DNA from: SCUN01 sp964343975
Lineage (GTDB): Bacteria > Acidobacteriota > Vicinamibacteria > Vicinamibacterales > SCN-69-37
Reading direction: 5' to 3'
NCBI GenBank assembly: GCA_964343975.1
Contig: CAYFLU010000002.1
Span: forward strand, 14,340-78,339
Length of the DNA stretch: 64,000 nucleotides
The notes below the pieces were generated by a model that was not told the origin of the DNA, searched no databases, and saw only the letters and a list, made by a program, of their open reading frames with translations. The number at the start of each line of letters is the position of its first letter. Position 1 is the stretch's first letter. Positions 26,688 through 35,491 of this stretch are shown here, piece after piece. A program made the position numbers and the translations under genes.

Positions 26688-27836
26688 GTGATTGCCGAGG
26701 TTCGGACGTTCACATCCCAGAGCGGCCCCGACGAGTACTTCTTGGCGCTCGAGGGCCTGGCGGGTGCCGGACGGTTTGAGGCACAGGTCGAGCATTTGGC
26801 GGCACAGTATCGCGATCTGCTGGCCGCACGCGGCCTCGCTCCGACGACGGCCGTGTTCCACCGCGTGTTCGTCAGTGACTCACTGAACCAGCATGAGACC
26901 AAGGCGTTGGCAGCCTTTCGCGACATCGACGGCAGCCCCGTCGCGTGTTCGTTCATCCAGCAGCCGCCGCTCTCCGGCGGCAAGATCGCGCTGCTCGCGT
27001 ACCACATCGCCGACCCGGCGATGCGGAAGGTACGCCTCGATCCGCACCATGTCTTGGTGGAGCGAGGCGGCGCCCGCTATTTGTGGAGCACCGGCTTGGC
27101 GTCGCCGGCGACATCCGCGGTCACGATTGCGGCCGATGCCCAGACCCGGGATGTGTTCGGACAGCTCCAGCGCCAATTGACGCAGTGCGGCGCGGCCCTG
27201 GCACCGCATTGCCAGCGGACGTGGCTGTTTGCCAAGGACGTGGACGTCTTTTACGAGGGCATGGTGCGTGCGCGGACGGCGCTCTTCGCGGCGTCGGGCC
27301 TCACGCCGGAGACCCACTACATTTCCAGCACCGGCATCGAAGGCGCCGGTGCTCATCCCTTCGCCGTCATCACTATGGACGCGTATTCGTGCCTGGATAT
27401 CACGCCAGCGCAGGTGTCGTACTTGCACTCGGACGACATGCTCTGCCGGACGGATCGGTATCAAGTGACGTTCGAACGAGGCACGTGTCTCGACTACGCG
27501 GATCGTCGTCACTTGTTGATCTCGGGGACGGCCAGCATCGACGCGGACGGTCAGACGCTCCATGAAGGTGATGTGATGCGGCAGTGTGACCGCGCGCTCG
27601 ACAACGTCGCCGCGCTGCTCGCGTCACGCGGCGCCGGGCTCGCGGATCTGCAATACGTGATCGTGTATCTTCGCGACGCCTCCGACTACGATCAGATCCG
27701 GCGCCGGCTCTCGAACGTGTGTAATCACGTGCCGATGGTGATCGTGCAGGGCGCGGTGTGCCGGCCCGCCTGGTTGATCGAAATCGAGGGTGTCGCGATG
27801 GTCGGGAACAACGATCCGTCGTTGCCGCGGTTCTGA
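26688..27836 (+). CDS. Chorismatase-like protein with RidA/YjgF folds (FkbO/Hyg5/XanB2 type)
   Basis: A protein of 382 residues from GTG 26688. Its order of motifs fits the chorismatase family: QRTWLFAKDVDVFYEGM followed by RARTALF, STGIEGAG, then LLISGTASI (277-284) and VCRPAWLIEIEG (357-368). In that family the C-terminal arginine and glutamate sit in the active site and chorismate is converted to hydroxybenzoate or a dihydroxycyclohexadiene carboxylate. Here C358, R359, E365 and E367 are present. A non-chorismate RidA-superfamily role cannot be excluded. It would give a carboxylic acid for the AMP-ligase upstream. Confidence 0.62.
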   Translation: MIAEVRTFTSQSGPDEYFLALEGLAGAGRFEAQVEHLAAQYRDLLAARGLAPTTAVFHRVFVSDSLNQHETKALAAFRDIDGSPVACSFIQQPPLSGGKIALLAYHIADPAMRKVRLDPHHVLVERGGARYLWSTGLASPATSAVTIAADAQTRDVFGQLQRQLTQCGAALAPHCQRTWLFAKDVDVFYEGMVRARTALFAASGLTPETHYISSTGIEGAGAHPFAVITMDAYSCLDITPAQVSYLHSDDMLCRTDRYQVTFERGTCLDYADRRHLLISGTASIDADGQTLHEGDVMRQCDRALDNVAALLASRGAGLADLQYVIVYLRDASDYDQIRRRLSNVCNHVPMVIVQGAVCRPAWLIEIEGVAMVGNNDPSLPRF

Positions 27837-27845
27837 GGCCACTGC

Positions 27846-29720
27846 ATGCTGATGAAGCCCCGCGACGTGTTGCGAGACGAGATGGCGGTCTTCGGCATCC
27901 GACGCTTCGCCGTGCTCGTGGACGATTCCACGGACCCGTCATGGCTGACCGACCTCGTCGATGAGGGATGCGTCGGCTTCTACACCTGTACGCTGGCCTG
28001 TGCCGGAACCCAGCTCCTGGGGCGGACCGTTGTCCTGCTTGACGGGCTGGCGGCGCTCCCGGCGTGCCATGGTTGGATCCTCGCCACGGGGTCCAAGGCG
28101 GTGTACGCACTCACGCAATGGCTCTGGGATGCCGGGCGTGGGCACGAGGTCGTGTTGCCCCTTGTGCTGGATCGCGTCACGCGGATCTTTTCTTACATCG
28201 ATTTCTTCAAGGGCGAGACCGCGACACAGGTCTATGTCCACAACATCTTCGAACGCGCCTACAAGATTCACTTCCCGGTGGCGCTGCGCTTCGTGTTGCG
28301 ATCCGACACAGGCGCGGTGATGGCGGCCTCGCAGCGTTTACTCGGTCCGGGGCACACGGTCGTATTTGACAGCGCCGACTTCGACGTCTCCGAACCGTTT
28401 GCGGGCTATCTGGAACTGCATGCGGATGTGCGCCATTTCAACGGTGAGATCTCGCCGTTTCTCCATCTGAACGCCGACTACATCTCCGCAGACGCGATGA
28501 CCACGGTGCACTCGTCCGGGTACGGTCCCTGGCCGGCCGGTTCAGAGTTCTGCCGCGGCCTGTTTCCGCCCGAACCGGAGCGACGGCTGACGGTGTCGAT
28601 GTACAACCACGTCAATGCGGAGCCCATTCGGCCGAAGGCGATCCTGCGGGCCACGCTCGACGGCGAGCGCGTGCGTGTCACGCGGGATTTGCCGGCCGTG
28701 CCACATCGGCACATGGTGTTCGCCGATCTGAGCGCGCTGTTTGCCGACGAGTTTGCGCGAGGCGCCACGGCTGCGGATGCGATTGTCGTGCCGGACAAGC
28801 CCATGCACCGGCCGAACTTCTACTACCACCGCAAGGATCGCCGGTGGTCGTGGGATAGCGTGGAGCACTCGGCCGCGCCCGTTGAAACGGTGCTGCCGGA
28901 CGCGCGCCGAACGCAACTGCGTGCACACGGGCTGCATCCGTGGGTGGCGCCGCTACCTGTGCTGCCGCCCGAGCAAGAGCTGGACACCAAGCTCTACTTT
29001 TTTGAGGAAGGGCCGGCGCAGCTGCACGACTTCCGCTTTCGGGCCTACGACGATCAGGGGGCCTGCGTTCTGGACGTCGACGAGACGATTCCGTTCGGCC
29101 GGATTCTCAACGTGAACGAGTGGGTCGCGCGGCGTGGACTGACGACGTGCCGGATGGTCACGCTCGTGCCGAGCGACCGGGCGCCGATGATTCCGGCGGC
29201 GTACCAGATCATGGGTGGCTTCGCGTCTCGGCGACATCCGGGGCCGACCGCCACGCTCCTGGCCGGCACGCATGCGGCCAATGTGCCGATTGAAGTCGAC
29301 CGGTCCACGCGTCCGGCGAGCTGGTCGCATCCGATGGTTCCGATTCATAACACCGAGGTGTTCGGCAAGGCGCGCGTGGGCGAGGAATTCGATACGACGG
29401 TGGTGCTCTACAACATGAGTCCGTCGGATCACTACACGCGCGTGGCCCGATGCGAGGTTGATGTCGTGACATGGGACGGCCGCGCCACCCGCTTCTTCCG
29501 TGATGTGCCGCCGAATGGATCCATCGCATTCTCGGTGAGTGAACTCATTGCGGAAGGCCGAGTGCGGTCGAATCGCGACGACTTCACCCTCTGGGTGTAC
29601 TGCCGCGACTGCTTCGTTTACGGCTACCACGTGGTCCGACGCCGCCGCGACGATGCGCTGGGCATCGAGCACTTCTATTACAGCCGGTTCAATGTGCCGG
29701 AGTCGCCGAATGGCGCGTGA
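27846..29720 (+). CDS. Large protein of unknown function
   Basis: A protein of 624 residues without a recognised family. The first 130 residues look alpha/beta (FAVLVDDSTDPSWL, GWILATGSKAVYALTQWL). The rest is rich in beta strands and aromatics, with possible repeated beta-sandwich units (LRFVLRSDTGAVMAAS; TVVLYNMSPSDHYTRV). No signal peptide or membrane helix is seen. ATG 27846 follows the chorismatase-like gene by 9 bases and has GAGG about 8 bases upstream. It overlaps the lipoprotein gene by 11 bases. It closes the accessory module and its role cannot be predicted. Confidence 0.72.
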   Translation: MLMKPRDVLRDEMAVFGIRRFAVLVDDSTDPSWLTDLVDEGCVGFYTCTLACAGTQLLGRTVVLLDGLAALPACHGWILATGSKAVYALTQWLWDAGRGHEVVLPLVLDRVTRIFSYIDFFKGETATQVYVHNIFERAYKIHFPVALRFVLRSDTGAVMAASQRLLGPGHTVVFDSADFDVSEPFAGYLELHADVRHFNGEISPFLHLNADYISADAMTTVHSSGYGPWPAGSEFCRGLFPPEPERRLTVSMYNHVNAEPIRPKAILRATLDGERVRVTRDLPAVPHRHMVFADLSALFADEFARGATAADAIVVPDKPMHRPNFYYHRKDRRWSWDSVEHSAAPVETVLPDARRTQLRAHGLHPWVAPLPVLPPEQELDTKLYFFEEGPAQLHDFRFRAYDDQGACVLDVDETIPFGRILNVNEWVARRGLTTCRMVTLVPSDRAPMIPAAYQIMGGFASRRHPGPTATLLAGTHAANVPIEVDRSTRPASWSHPMVPIHNTEVFGKARVGEEFDTTVVLYNMSPSDHYTRVARCEVDVVTWDGRATRFFRDVPPNGSIAFSVSELIAEGRVRSNRDDFTLWVYCRDCFVYGYHVVRRRRDDALGIEHFYYSRFNVPESPNGA

Positions 29721-30846
29721 CGTGGGCGGCCGGCTGGTCGGCCTGTTGGTCGTGATCGGGCTCGCCGCGGCATGCGGGGGGCGCGCGCCGGCGCCGTTGA
29801 ACATCGGACTCCTGGTGCCGCTGACGGGGCGAGCCGCGCCGCAGGGCGAATACGCACGCAACGGCGCGGAGTTGGCCGTGCGTGAGATCAATGCCGCTGG
29901 CGGTGTCCAAGGGCGGTCTGTGCAGTTGGTTGCCGAGGACAGCCAGTCGACCGAAGCTGGCGGTGTGCCGGCGTATCAGAAGCTGTCGGTCGCCGACCGT
30001 GTCGCGGTCTCGGTGGGGCTCTTGAACCCCGTGGTGGTCCAGGCGGCCGGCCTGGCGGCGCGGCACGACACGATTCTGTTGAATCTGGACGCTCAGGACC
30101 CGCAGTTGCGCAAGCTCGACAGTGCGCATGTCTTCTCGCTCGTGCCGGATGCGACGATGGAAGCATCGCGCATGGCGCGCTACGCGTTCGAGACCGCGCA
30201 CTGGCGCCGCGTGGCCACGATGTATCTCGAGAATGATCCCGGCGTGACGGCCGTCCGCGCGTTTGCCGAGGCGTTCCGTCGACTGGGCGGAACGATCGTC
30301 CTCGAGGAGATGGTGGACAAGAACAAGGAACTGGCGAAACTGCCGGAGTCGATGGCGCGTGTCCGCGCCGCGGCCGCGGACGCCATCTACCTCGTCGCGC
30401 CGCCGCGATTGAAGTTCAGGGCGCTGCGCTTTGCCGATGACGCGGGCTGGCGAGCGACGTGGTTGACCGATGCGTCGATGGAACTCGACGCGCAGTCGGA
30501 GGCGCTCGGCCGGATCGCCGACGGCGTGACCTACACGTTCGTGCGTCCGTTCATCGCGGAGGGGGCGGACGCGGCGCGGTTCGACGCCGCGTATCGGCGT
30601 CGGTACGCCATCGCGCCCGAGCATTACGCGGCCACCGCCTATGAGGCGGTCTATGCCATCAAGGCGGCGGTTGAGCGTGCCCACGGTGGCGTCGCCGGTG
30701 AGGCGTTGTCCCAAGGCCTCCAGGACGCGCCGATTGCGGGGCTTTCCCAACCGCTGGACTTTCGGGCATCCCGGTTTCTCGATCGTCCGCTGGAAGTCCG
30801 GCGCATCGGGGCAAAGGGCAGTGTCGTGATCGAGGGAGCGCGGTGA
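29710..30846 (+). CDS. Periplasmic substrate-binding lipoprotein (Leu/Ile/Val-type, Peripla_BP_6)
   Basis: A protein of 378 residues. The signal peptide ends in a lipobox LAAAC with C22 as the lipidation site. The mature part starts with LNIGLLVPLTGRAAPQG and has AVREINAAGGVQG, VAEDSQS and the two-lobe pattern of amino-acid-type binding proteins. No branched-chain-type permease or ATPase genes lie nearby, so it may work as a sensor or glycan-binding protein instead of in uptake. ATG 29710 overlaps the previous gene by 11 bases and ends in a TGATG overlap with the next gene. Confidence 0.82.
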   Translation: MARDVGGRLVGLLVVIGLAAACGGRAPAPLNIGLLVPLTGRAAPQGEYARNGAELAVREINAAGGVQGRSVQLVAEDSQSTEAGGVPAYQKLSVADRVAVSVGLLNPVVVQAAGLAARHDTILLNLDAQDPQLRKLDSAHVFSLVPDATMEASRMARYAFETAHWRRVATMYLENDPGVTAVRAFAEAFRRLGGTIVLEEMVDKNKELAKLPESMARVRAAAADAIYLVAPPRLKFRALRFADDAGWRATWLTDASMELDAQSEALGRIADGVTYTFVRPFIAEGADAARFDAAYRRRYAIAPEHYAATAYEAVYAIKAAVERAHGGVAGEALSQGLQDAPIAGLSQPLDFRASRFLDRPLEVRRIGAKGSVVIEGAR

Positions 30847-31439
30847 TGCGGCGAGGGTGGATACGGTTCGCGGTCGTGGCCCTGATGTTCGTCGGGCCGA
30901 TGATGATCGGCCGGTGGTACTACCGGTTGGAGGCTCCGCCGGACAGCGGCGTCTACGTTGAGACGGACCACGACTATCAGGCGACGCTCGTCGACGCGGA
31001 TCGGGCGCTGGACGTGGTCCCGGGGTACGCGCCGACGGGGCCCGGCGCGTCCGCTTCGGCGTTGCACTCGCCGGCGCTCGTGCGCACCCGGAAGTTGCGC
31101 TTCTTCGTGGTGGCGCCCGAGGGCGATCCGTTGCTGGGGCAGGTGAAAGCCGCGAAGCTGCTCACGTTTGCTGCCGACGGGCACAACGATGATTTTCGTG
31201 CGAACGCCGTGGAATTGGCGGCTACCGTGACGCCCATCAACAAAGGGGCATATGTCGTGTCGTCACCAGAACTGGCCGAGGGGTGGGGGCCGGACCGGGC
31301 CGTATTCCGTGAATGGGAAGCGGCACTGAAGCGTCTCGACAGCCCCCGCGGTGCGATCGAAGTCCTCGTCGGCCTCGAGCTGCGTGACGCGCGCGGCGAC
31401 GCACATCTCTACTCTGTGCGCGTGGGGCCCCCGCGATGA
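30846..31439 (+). CDS. Signal-anchored protein of unknown function upstream of GT87-propeller gene
   Basis: A protein of 197 residues with one N-terminal hydrophobic helix (about 7-23) after RRGWIRF, so it is probably anchored in the inner membrane with a periplasmic domain of about 170 residues. No family is recognised. It overlaps the GT87-propeller gene by 4 bases. A different protein of similar size and anchor precedes the second GT87-propeller gene at 60.5 kb, so the pairing occurs twice in this window. Confidence 0.65.
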   Translation: MRRGWIRFAVVALMFVGPMMIGRWYYRLEAPPDSGVYVETDHDYQATLVDADRALDVVPGYAPTGPGASASALHSPALVRTRKLRFFVVAPEGDPLLGQVKAAKLLTFAADGHNDDFRANAVELAATVTPINKGAYVVSSPELAEGWGPDRAVFREWEAALKRLDSPRGAIEVLVGLELRDARGDAHLYSVRVGPPR

Positions 31440-34400
31440 CCCGCGTCCGACGATTCGTTCCGTGGGTGTCCGCGCTGCTCATGCTGGCCGGACTGGCACG
31501 GTTCATCCAGAACGGGCTGATTCCGGCGACGCGATTGTCGCTCGGCGATTTTCGCGCCAGCTTTCCAACCGAGTATTTCGCGTGGCTGCGGCCCGACTTT
31601 CCCACCACGATGGTCTGGCCCGGTTGGACCTACGGTCCGGTCCTGCACTTCGTGACGCTGCCGCTGTTCCTCGTGCCGCGCTGGTCGATGGTCGGCACGG
31701 TGTGGGCCGCGGTCAATCTCTGCGCGTTGATGGCGAGCTTCGTCTATGCGTGCCGACTCTCCGGGGCGGAGCGGCGCGTGTCGTGGAACACGCTGGCGGT
31801 CTTGCTCGGGTTGTGGTGTTGGTTCAAACCGCTGCAGTCCTGCTTTGAGCAGGGCAACATCGAGATCCTCGAAATGGCCGTGACGCTGGCGGCCGTGGTG
31901 CGCTTCACCCGCGGCCGTGAGACCGACCCCGGCGTGTTGCTGGGGACCGCCACGATGATGAAGTTCGCGCCGGTCGGATTTCTCGGCTGGATGGGCCTGC
32001 GTGGGCGCTGGCGCGTCGTCAATGCCGGATTCATCACGATCGTGCTGCTTGCGGCCGCCGCCCAGCTGACGCTGGGGTGGGAGAACAACGGCCTGTGGCT
32101 GCGCTCCTTGTGGCTGCGTGGGGTACCGCAGATCAACGCCGACACACAGACGGTGATTTCGACGTTCCTGCATCGCGCGGGCGTCCTGGATCTCACCGAT
32201 GGCTACTTCTTGCAGCGGTGGTTCCCGGATGCCCGCGCCGCAGTGGCGGCGCGCGCCGGCAGCGTGGCGAGTCTGGCGTTCGCGTGCGGGTTTGGCGCGC
32301 TGCTCTGGCTCCGTCGGCGATCGCGTGTGTCACCCGTCGAGTTGTCGGCGCTGTTCGTGCCGATGATTCTGTTGCCGACGTCGAATCATCAGTACTACTT
32401 CATCTTCGCGTTGATTCCGTTCACGGTGCTGTTTCTGCGGGCGGCGGCCGATCGGCAGTGGGGCCTGTTGAGCGCGACACTGATCTGTTACCTCCTCTTG
32501 TCGCCGCCACTCCGTCTCACCGGGGGCGACCTGCACGCCTATTTCCAGACGCCGTTCTTTTACGTGCTGCACTACAACTCCGTGATGGCATACGGGGCGT
32601 TGGGGTTGTGGGCCGTGGCCACGTATCAGATGCTCGGCGAGCCTGACGCACTTCCTCGTCCCTGGTGGTGGCGCGGCGCGGCGCGTTGGGTCGTCGTCGC
32701 CGCCGTGATCGTGATCAGTGGTGTCGGCGTATCGTCGTGGTGGCAGGGCCGTGCGCGGCGTCATCAGCCCGTGGCGTCCGAGGACCTCGTGGTGGCCGCC
32801 GGACTGCGCTTGTCATCGACGGCCTCGCTGGCGATGTCGGCGGATGGCACCCGCCTCGCGTTTGTGACGAACGACGGCCGCTTGTGCGCGCGTGAACTGG
32901 CGACCCGCGCCGAACGTTGCTGGGATGAGCACAGCGGGGCTGATCGTCTCGCGGCGGATCCCTCCGGTCCCTTCTTCTCATCTGACGGCCGCTGGATCGG
33001 GTTCTTTTCTCGCGGATATCTGCGGAAGGTCCCCGCGGCCGGCGGTGCGGTCGAGGCCATCAATGGCGGAGGCGGGGGACTGGCGGCGGAGTGGTTACCG
33101 GACGAATCCATTCTGTACGCGTCGGTGACGGGCATCATGCGGATGCGTCCCCGGAGCACGGCAGAAGTGCTGGTGCCGCAACGACCGGACGAAGGCCGGT
33201 ACACGACGCCCACGCTGTCGGCGTCCGGGCAGACGGTCTACTTCACGATTCTCCCGCCCGGGGGCAGTCGCGGCGCGGGCACGATCGTCGCGCAGTCGCT
33301 CGTGACCGGCCAACGGAAGGTTTTGGGCGTCGGCATCAATCCCCGGGTGGATCGGGCGGGACGACGTCTGCTCTTTGTGCAAGGACGTCGATTGGTTGCC
33401 GTCGCATTCCGAAACGATGAGCTCGAGATCGAGGACTTGTCCGTGCCGGTGGCGACTGATGTCTTCGTTTCGGGCAATGGCGGGGCCGCGTACGGCGTGA
33501 GTACCGACGATACGCTGGCGTACGTGACGGATCGCGCGTCGGAGGGGAACGCTTTCCAGTTCATCCGCGTTGATCGGACGGGGCATGAAGAGCCGCTGCC
33601 GATTCCGCCGCAGCCGGTGGCGACCTTCAGCCTCTCTCCCAACGGGCGGTATCTGGCGGCTTCCGTGATGTCTTCCGAAACCGACATCTGGGTGTGGGAC
33701 CTGGTGACGGGGCGACGGGAACGCATGGCGGCTGATGCCAATGCGAATGACTCACCGATCTTCATCGAGGATGGCGCGACGGTGGCGTTCACGGCCTCCG
33801 GATCACCCTTGCGCTGGTCGACGATTCTGAAGTCGCGCCTGGGTGATGGCGGTCGCATCAATGCAACCGTGTGGGACGCGGGCTCCCGCGACCGCCTGTC
33901 TGTTCCGCTCCTGCGCTCCGTCGCACCGGATGGGACGCTGGTCGGCACGTTGGGCGGCGATCTGTGGTTCCACGGCCCCGCGCTCAGTCCCCGGATTTCG
34001 GTTGTGCATACCCCGACCTCCGTTGATCAGACGCAAGTCACGATCACGGCGCCCGCCGTGTCGCCGGACGGTAAGTGGATCGCGTACTCGTCGAACCGAA
34101 CCGGCAAGTATCAGGTGTGGGTGCAGCCGTTCCCGGCGCTCGATCGCTTCATTCAAGTGTCCGTGGCCGGCGGCACCGAGCCCGTGTGGAGTCGCGATGG
34201 TCGTGAACTGGTCTTCCGCGGCTGGAATCCGCAGAGCAATACGTTCGGTGTGTTGGCAGCGACGGTGACGCCCGGGGCGTCCGCGCAGGTCGCGACGCCG
34301 GTGACGTTGTTCGGGGAGCCGCGCGAGTGGGGGGCCCTGGCGGGTTTTGCCATGGAACCCGACGGGCGGCATTTCATCATGATTCGCCGCGTCGAAAGTC

Positions 34401-34456
34401 CGGCAGCCACTCCGCTGCGCGTGGTCCGTCGCTGGGCCGCCCGGCTCGTGCAGTAA
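31436..34456 (+). CDS. GT87-like membrane glycosyltransferase fused to a PD40/TolB-type beta-propeller (copy 1)
   Basis: A protein of 1006 residues. Residues 1-436 form a multi-helix membrane domain similar to family 87 (DUF2029) glycosyltransferases, with the first-loop acidic residue D38 in LGDFRASFP and RPDFPTTMVW. From about 450 onward the protein is a beta-propeller with repeated blades such as FFSSDGRWIGFF, LSPNGRYLAASVM and VSPDGKWIAYSS (PD40/WD40-like). The propeller should be periplasmic. It shares strong local identity with the 61.1 kb gene (FP..YFA, LHFVTLPL, GLRGRWRVV). GT-C enzyme fused to a propeller is unusual. Overlap upstream is 4 bases. Confidence 0.8.
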   Translation: MTRVRRFVPWVSALLMLAGLARFIQNGLIPATRLSLGDFRASFPTEYFAWLRPDFPTTMVWPGWTYGPVLHFVTLPLFLVPRWSMVGTVWAAVNLCALMASFVYACRLSGAERRVSWNTLAVLLGLWCWFKPLQSCFEQGNIEILEMAVTLAAVVRFTRGRETDPGVLLGTATMMKFAPVGFLGWMGLRGRWRVVNAGFITIVLLAAAAQLTLGWENNGLWLRSLWLRGVPQINADTQTVISTFLHRAGVLDLTDGYFLQRWFPDARAAVAARAGSVASLAFACGFGALLWLRRRSRVSPVELSALFVPMILLPTSNHQYYFIFALIPFTVLFLRAAADRQWGLLSATLICYLLLSPPLRLTGGDLHAYFQTPFFYVLHYNSVMAYGALGLWAVATYQMLGEPDALPRPWWWRGAARWVVVAAVIVISGVGVSSWWQGRARRHQPVASEDLVVAAGLRLSSTASLAMSADGTRLAFVTNDGRLCARELATRAERCWDEHSGADRLAADPSGPFFSSDGRWIGFFSRGYLRKVPAAGGAVEAINGGGGGLAAEWLPDESILYASVTGIMRMRPRSTAEVLVPQRPDEGRYTTPTLSASGQTVYFTILPPGGSRGAGTIVAQSLVTGQRKVLGVGINPRVDRAGRRLLFVQGRRLVAVAFRNDELEIEDLSVPVATDVFVSGNGGAAYGVSTDDTLAYVTDRASEGNAFQFIRVDRTGHEEPLPIPPQPVATFSLSPNGRYLAASVMSSETDIWVWDLVTGRRERMAADANANDSPIFIEDGATVAFTASGSPLRWSTILKSRLGDGGRINATVWDAGSRDRLSVPLLRSVAPDGTLVGTLGGDLWFHGPALSPRISVVHTPTSVDQTQVTITAPAVSPDGKWIAYSSNRTGKYQVWVQPFPALDRFIQVSVAGGTEPVWSRDGRELVFRGWNPQSNTFGVLAATVTPGASAQVATPVTLFGEPREWGALAGFAMEPDGRHFIMIRRVESPAATPLRVVRRWAARLVQ

Positions 34457-34465
34457 AGTGTAGCG

Positions 34466-35491
34466 ATGAGTGATCCGACCTTCACGGCCTTGCGCCGCCA
34501 CGTCGATGATCAGGCGCGGCGGCAGCGCTTGCTCGACATCGAGTCGAGTCTGACGGAACACGACTTCCCGCCGCAGTTGGTGATCGAGAACACGTCGTAC
34601 TGCAACATGACGTGCGTGCACTGCTGCCACAAGGAAATGCAGCGGCCGCAGCGGCACATGGAGGAGGCGCTGTGGCGCAAGATCGTCGACGAGATCGGCC
34701 GGGAGGCGCCCGATTGCGAGGTGTGGCCGACGTTCTACGGGGAAGCCTTCATCCTCGGTGACCGGCTCTGGGAGCGGCTCGACTACGCCGCCAAGGCCGG
34801 GTGCCGGAATCTCGTGCTGAATTCGAACGGGACCCTGTTGAACCGCAACGAGAACATCGACAAGGTGTTGGCCTCACCGTTGCGTCGCTTCATTCTCAGT
34901 CTCGACGGCTTCACGAAAGAGACGTTCGAGAAGATTCGTGTCAAAGGAAAGCACGAACTGATCTTTCCGGCCGTGGAAGAACTCTGCCGGCGTCGTCTTG
35001 AACGCGGCCAGACCTACCCGGTGGTGATCACCCAGTTCTCGGTGATGAAGGAGAACGCGGCCGAGGCCGCGGAGTTCGCCGAGTTCTGGCGCGAACGCGG
35101 CGCCGAGGTGAAGTTCCGCCCGATGCTCGAGTGGACGGCGAGTGGCTCGGTGCGCACGGACACGATTTCGCATGACACCGATTTCCGCATCGCGTGTCCT
35201 TGGGCCAGCAGCACCATGGCCGTGCATCAGGATGGCTCGGTCGTGGCGTGCGCCGTCGACTACGACGGACACGTCAAGGTGGCGAATCTCAACGAGGTCT
35301 CGATCCGAGAGGCGTGGCGTCGGTTGGGCGAGGTGATCCGCCGTCCGCACCGCGAGCATCGGTGGGCCGACCTGCCCGCCCTCTGTCAGGGATGTGGTGA
35401 TTGGCAGTCGGCCGGCTCCAGCTACGACGACGAGCAGGTCAGCAACACGCGCCCGTTCTGGTACTACGAGGAGCGGCAGAACCGGACATGA
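34466..35491 (+). CDS. Radical SAM protein with SPASM-type C-terminus
   Basis: A protein of 341 residues. The radical SAM cluster CxxxCxxC is SYCNMTCVHC with C46, C50 and C53, and a further C54. The C-terminal part has the SPASM-type cysteines (ACPWASS, VVACAVDYDG, LCQGCGDW) for extra iron-sulfur clusters. Radical SAM-SPASM enzymes in glycan loci may epimerise, oxidise or modify sugars, while others mature peptides. No small peptide precursor gene is seen beside it. ATG 34466 lies 9 bases after the GT87-propeller stop, and the next GT2 overlaps by 4 bases. Confidence 0.84.
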   Translation: MSDPTFTALRRHVDDQARRQRLLDIESSLTEHDFPPQLVIENTSYCNMTCVHCCHKEMQRPQRHMEEALWRKIVDEIGREAPDCEVWPTFYGEAFILGDRLWERLDYAAKAGCRNLVLNSNGTLLNRNENIDKVLASPLRRFILSLDGFTKETFEKIRVKGKHELIFPAVEELCRRRLERGQTYPVVITQFSVMKENAAEAAEFAEFWRERGAEVKFRPMLEWTASGSVRTDTISHDTDFRIACPWASSTMAVHQDGSVVACAVDYDGHVKVANLNEVSIREAWRRLGEVIRRPHREHRWADLPALCQGCGDWQSAGSSYDDEQVSNTRPFWYYEERQNRT

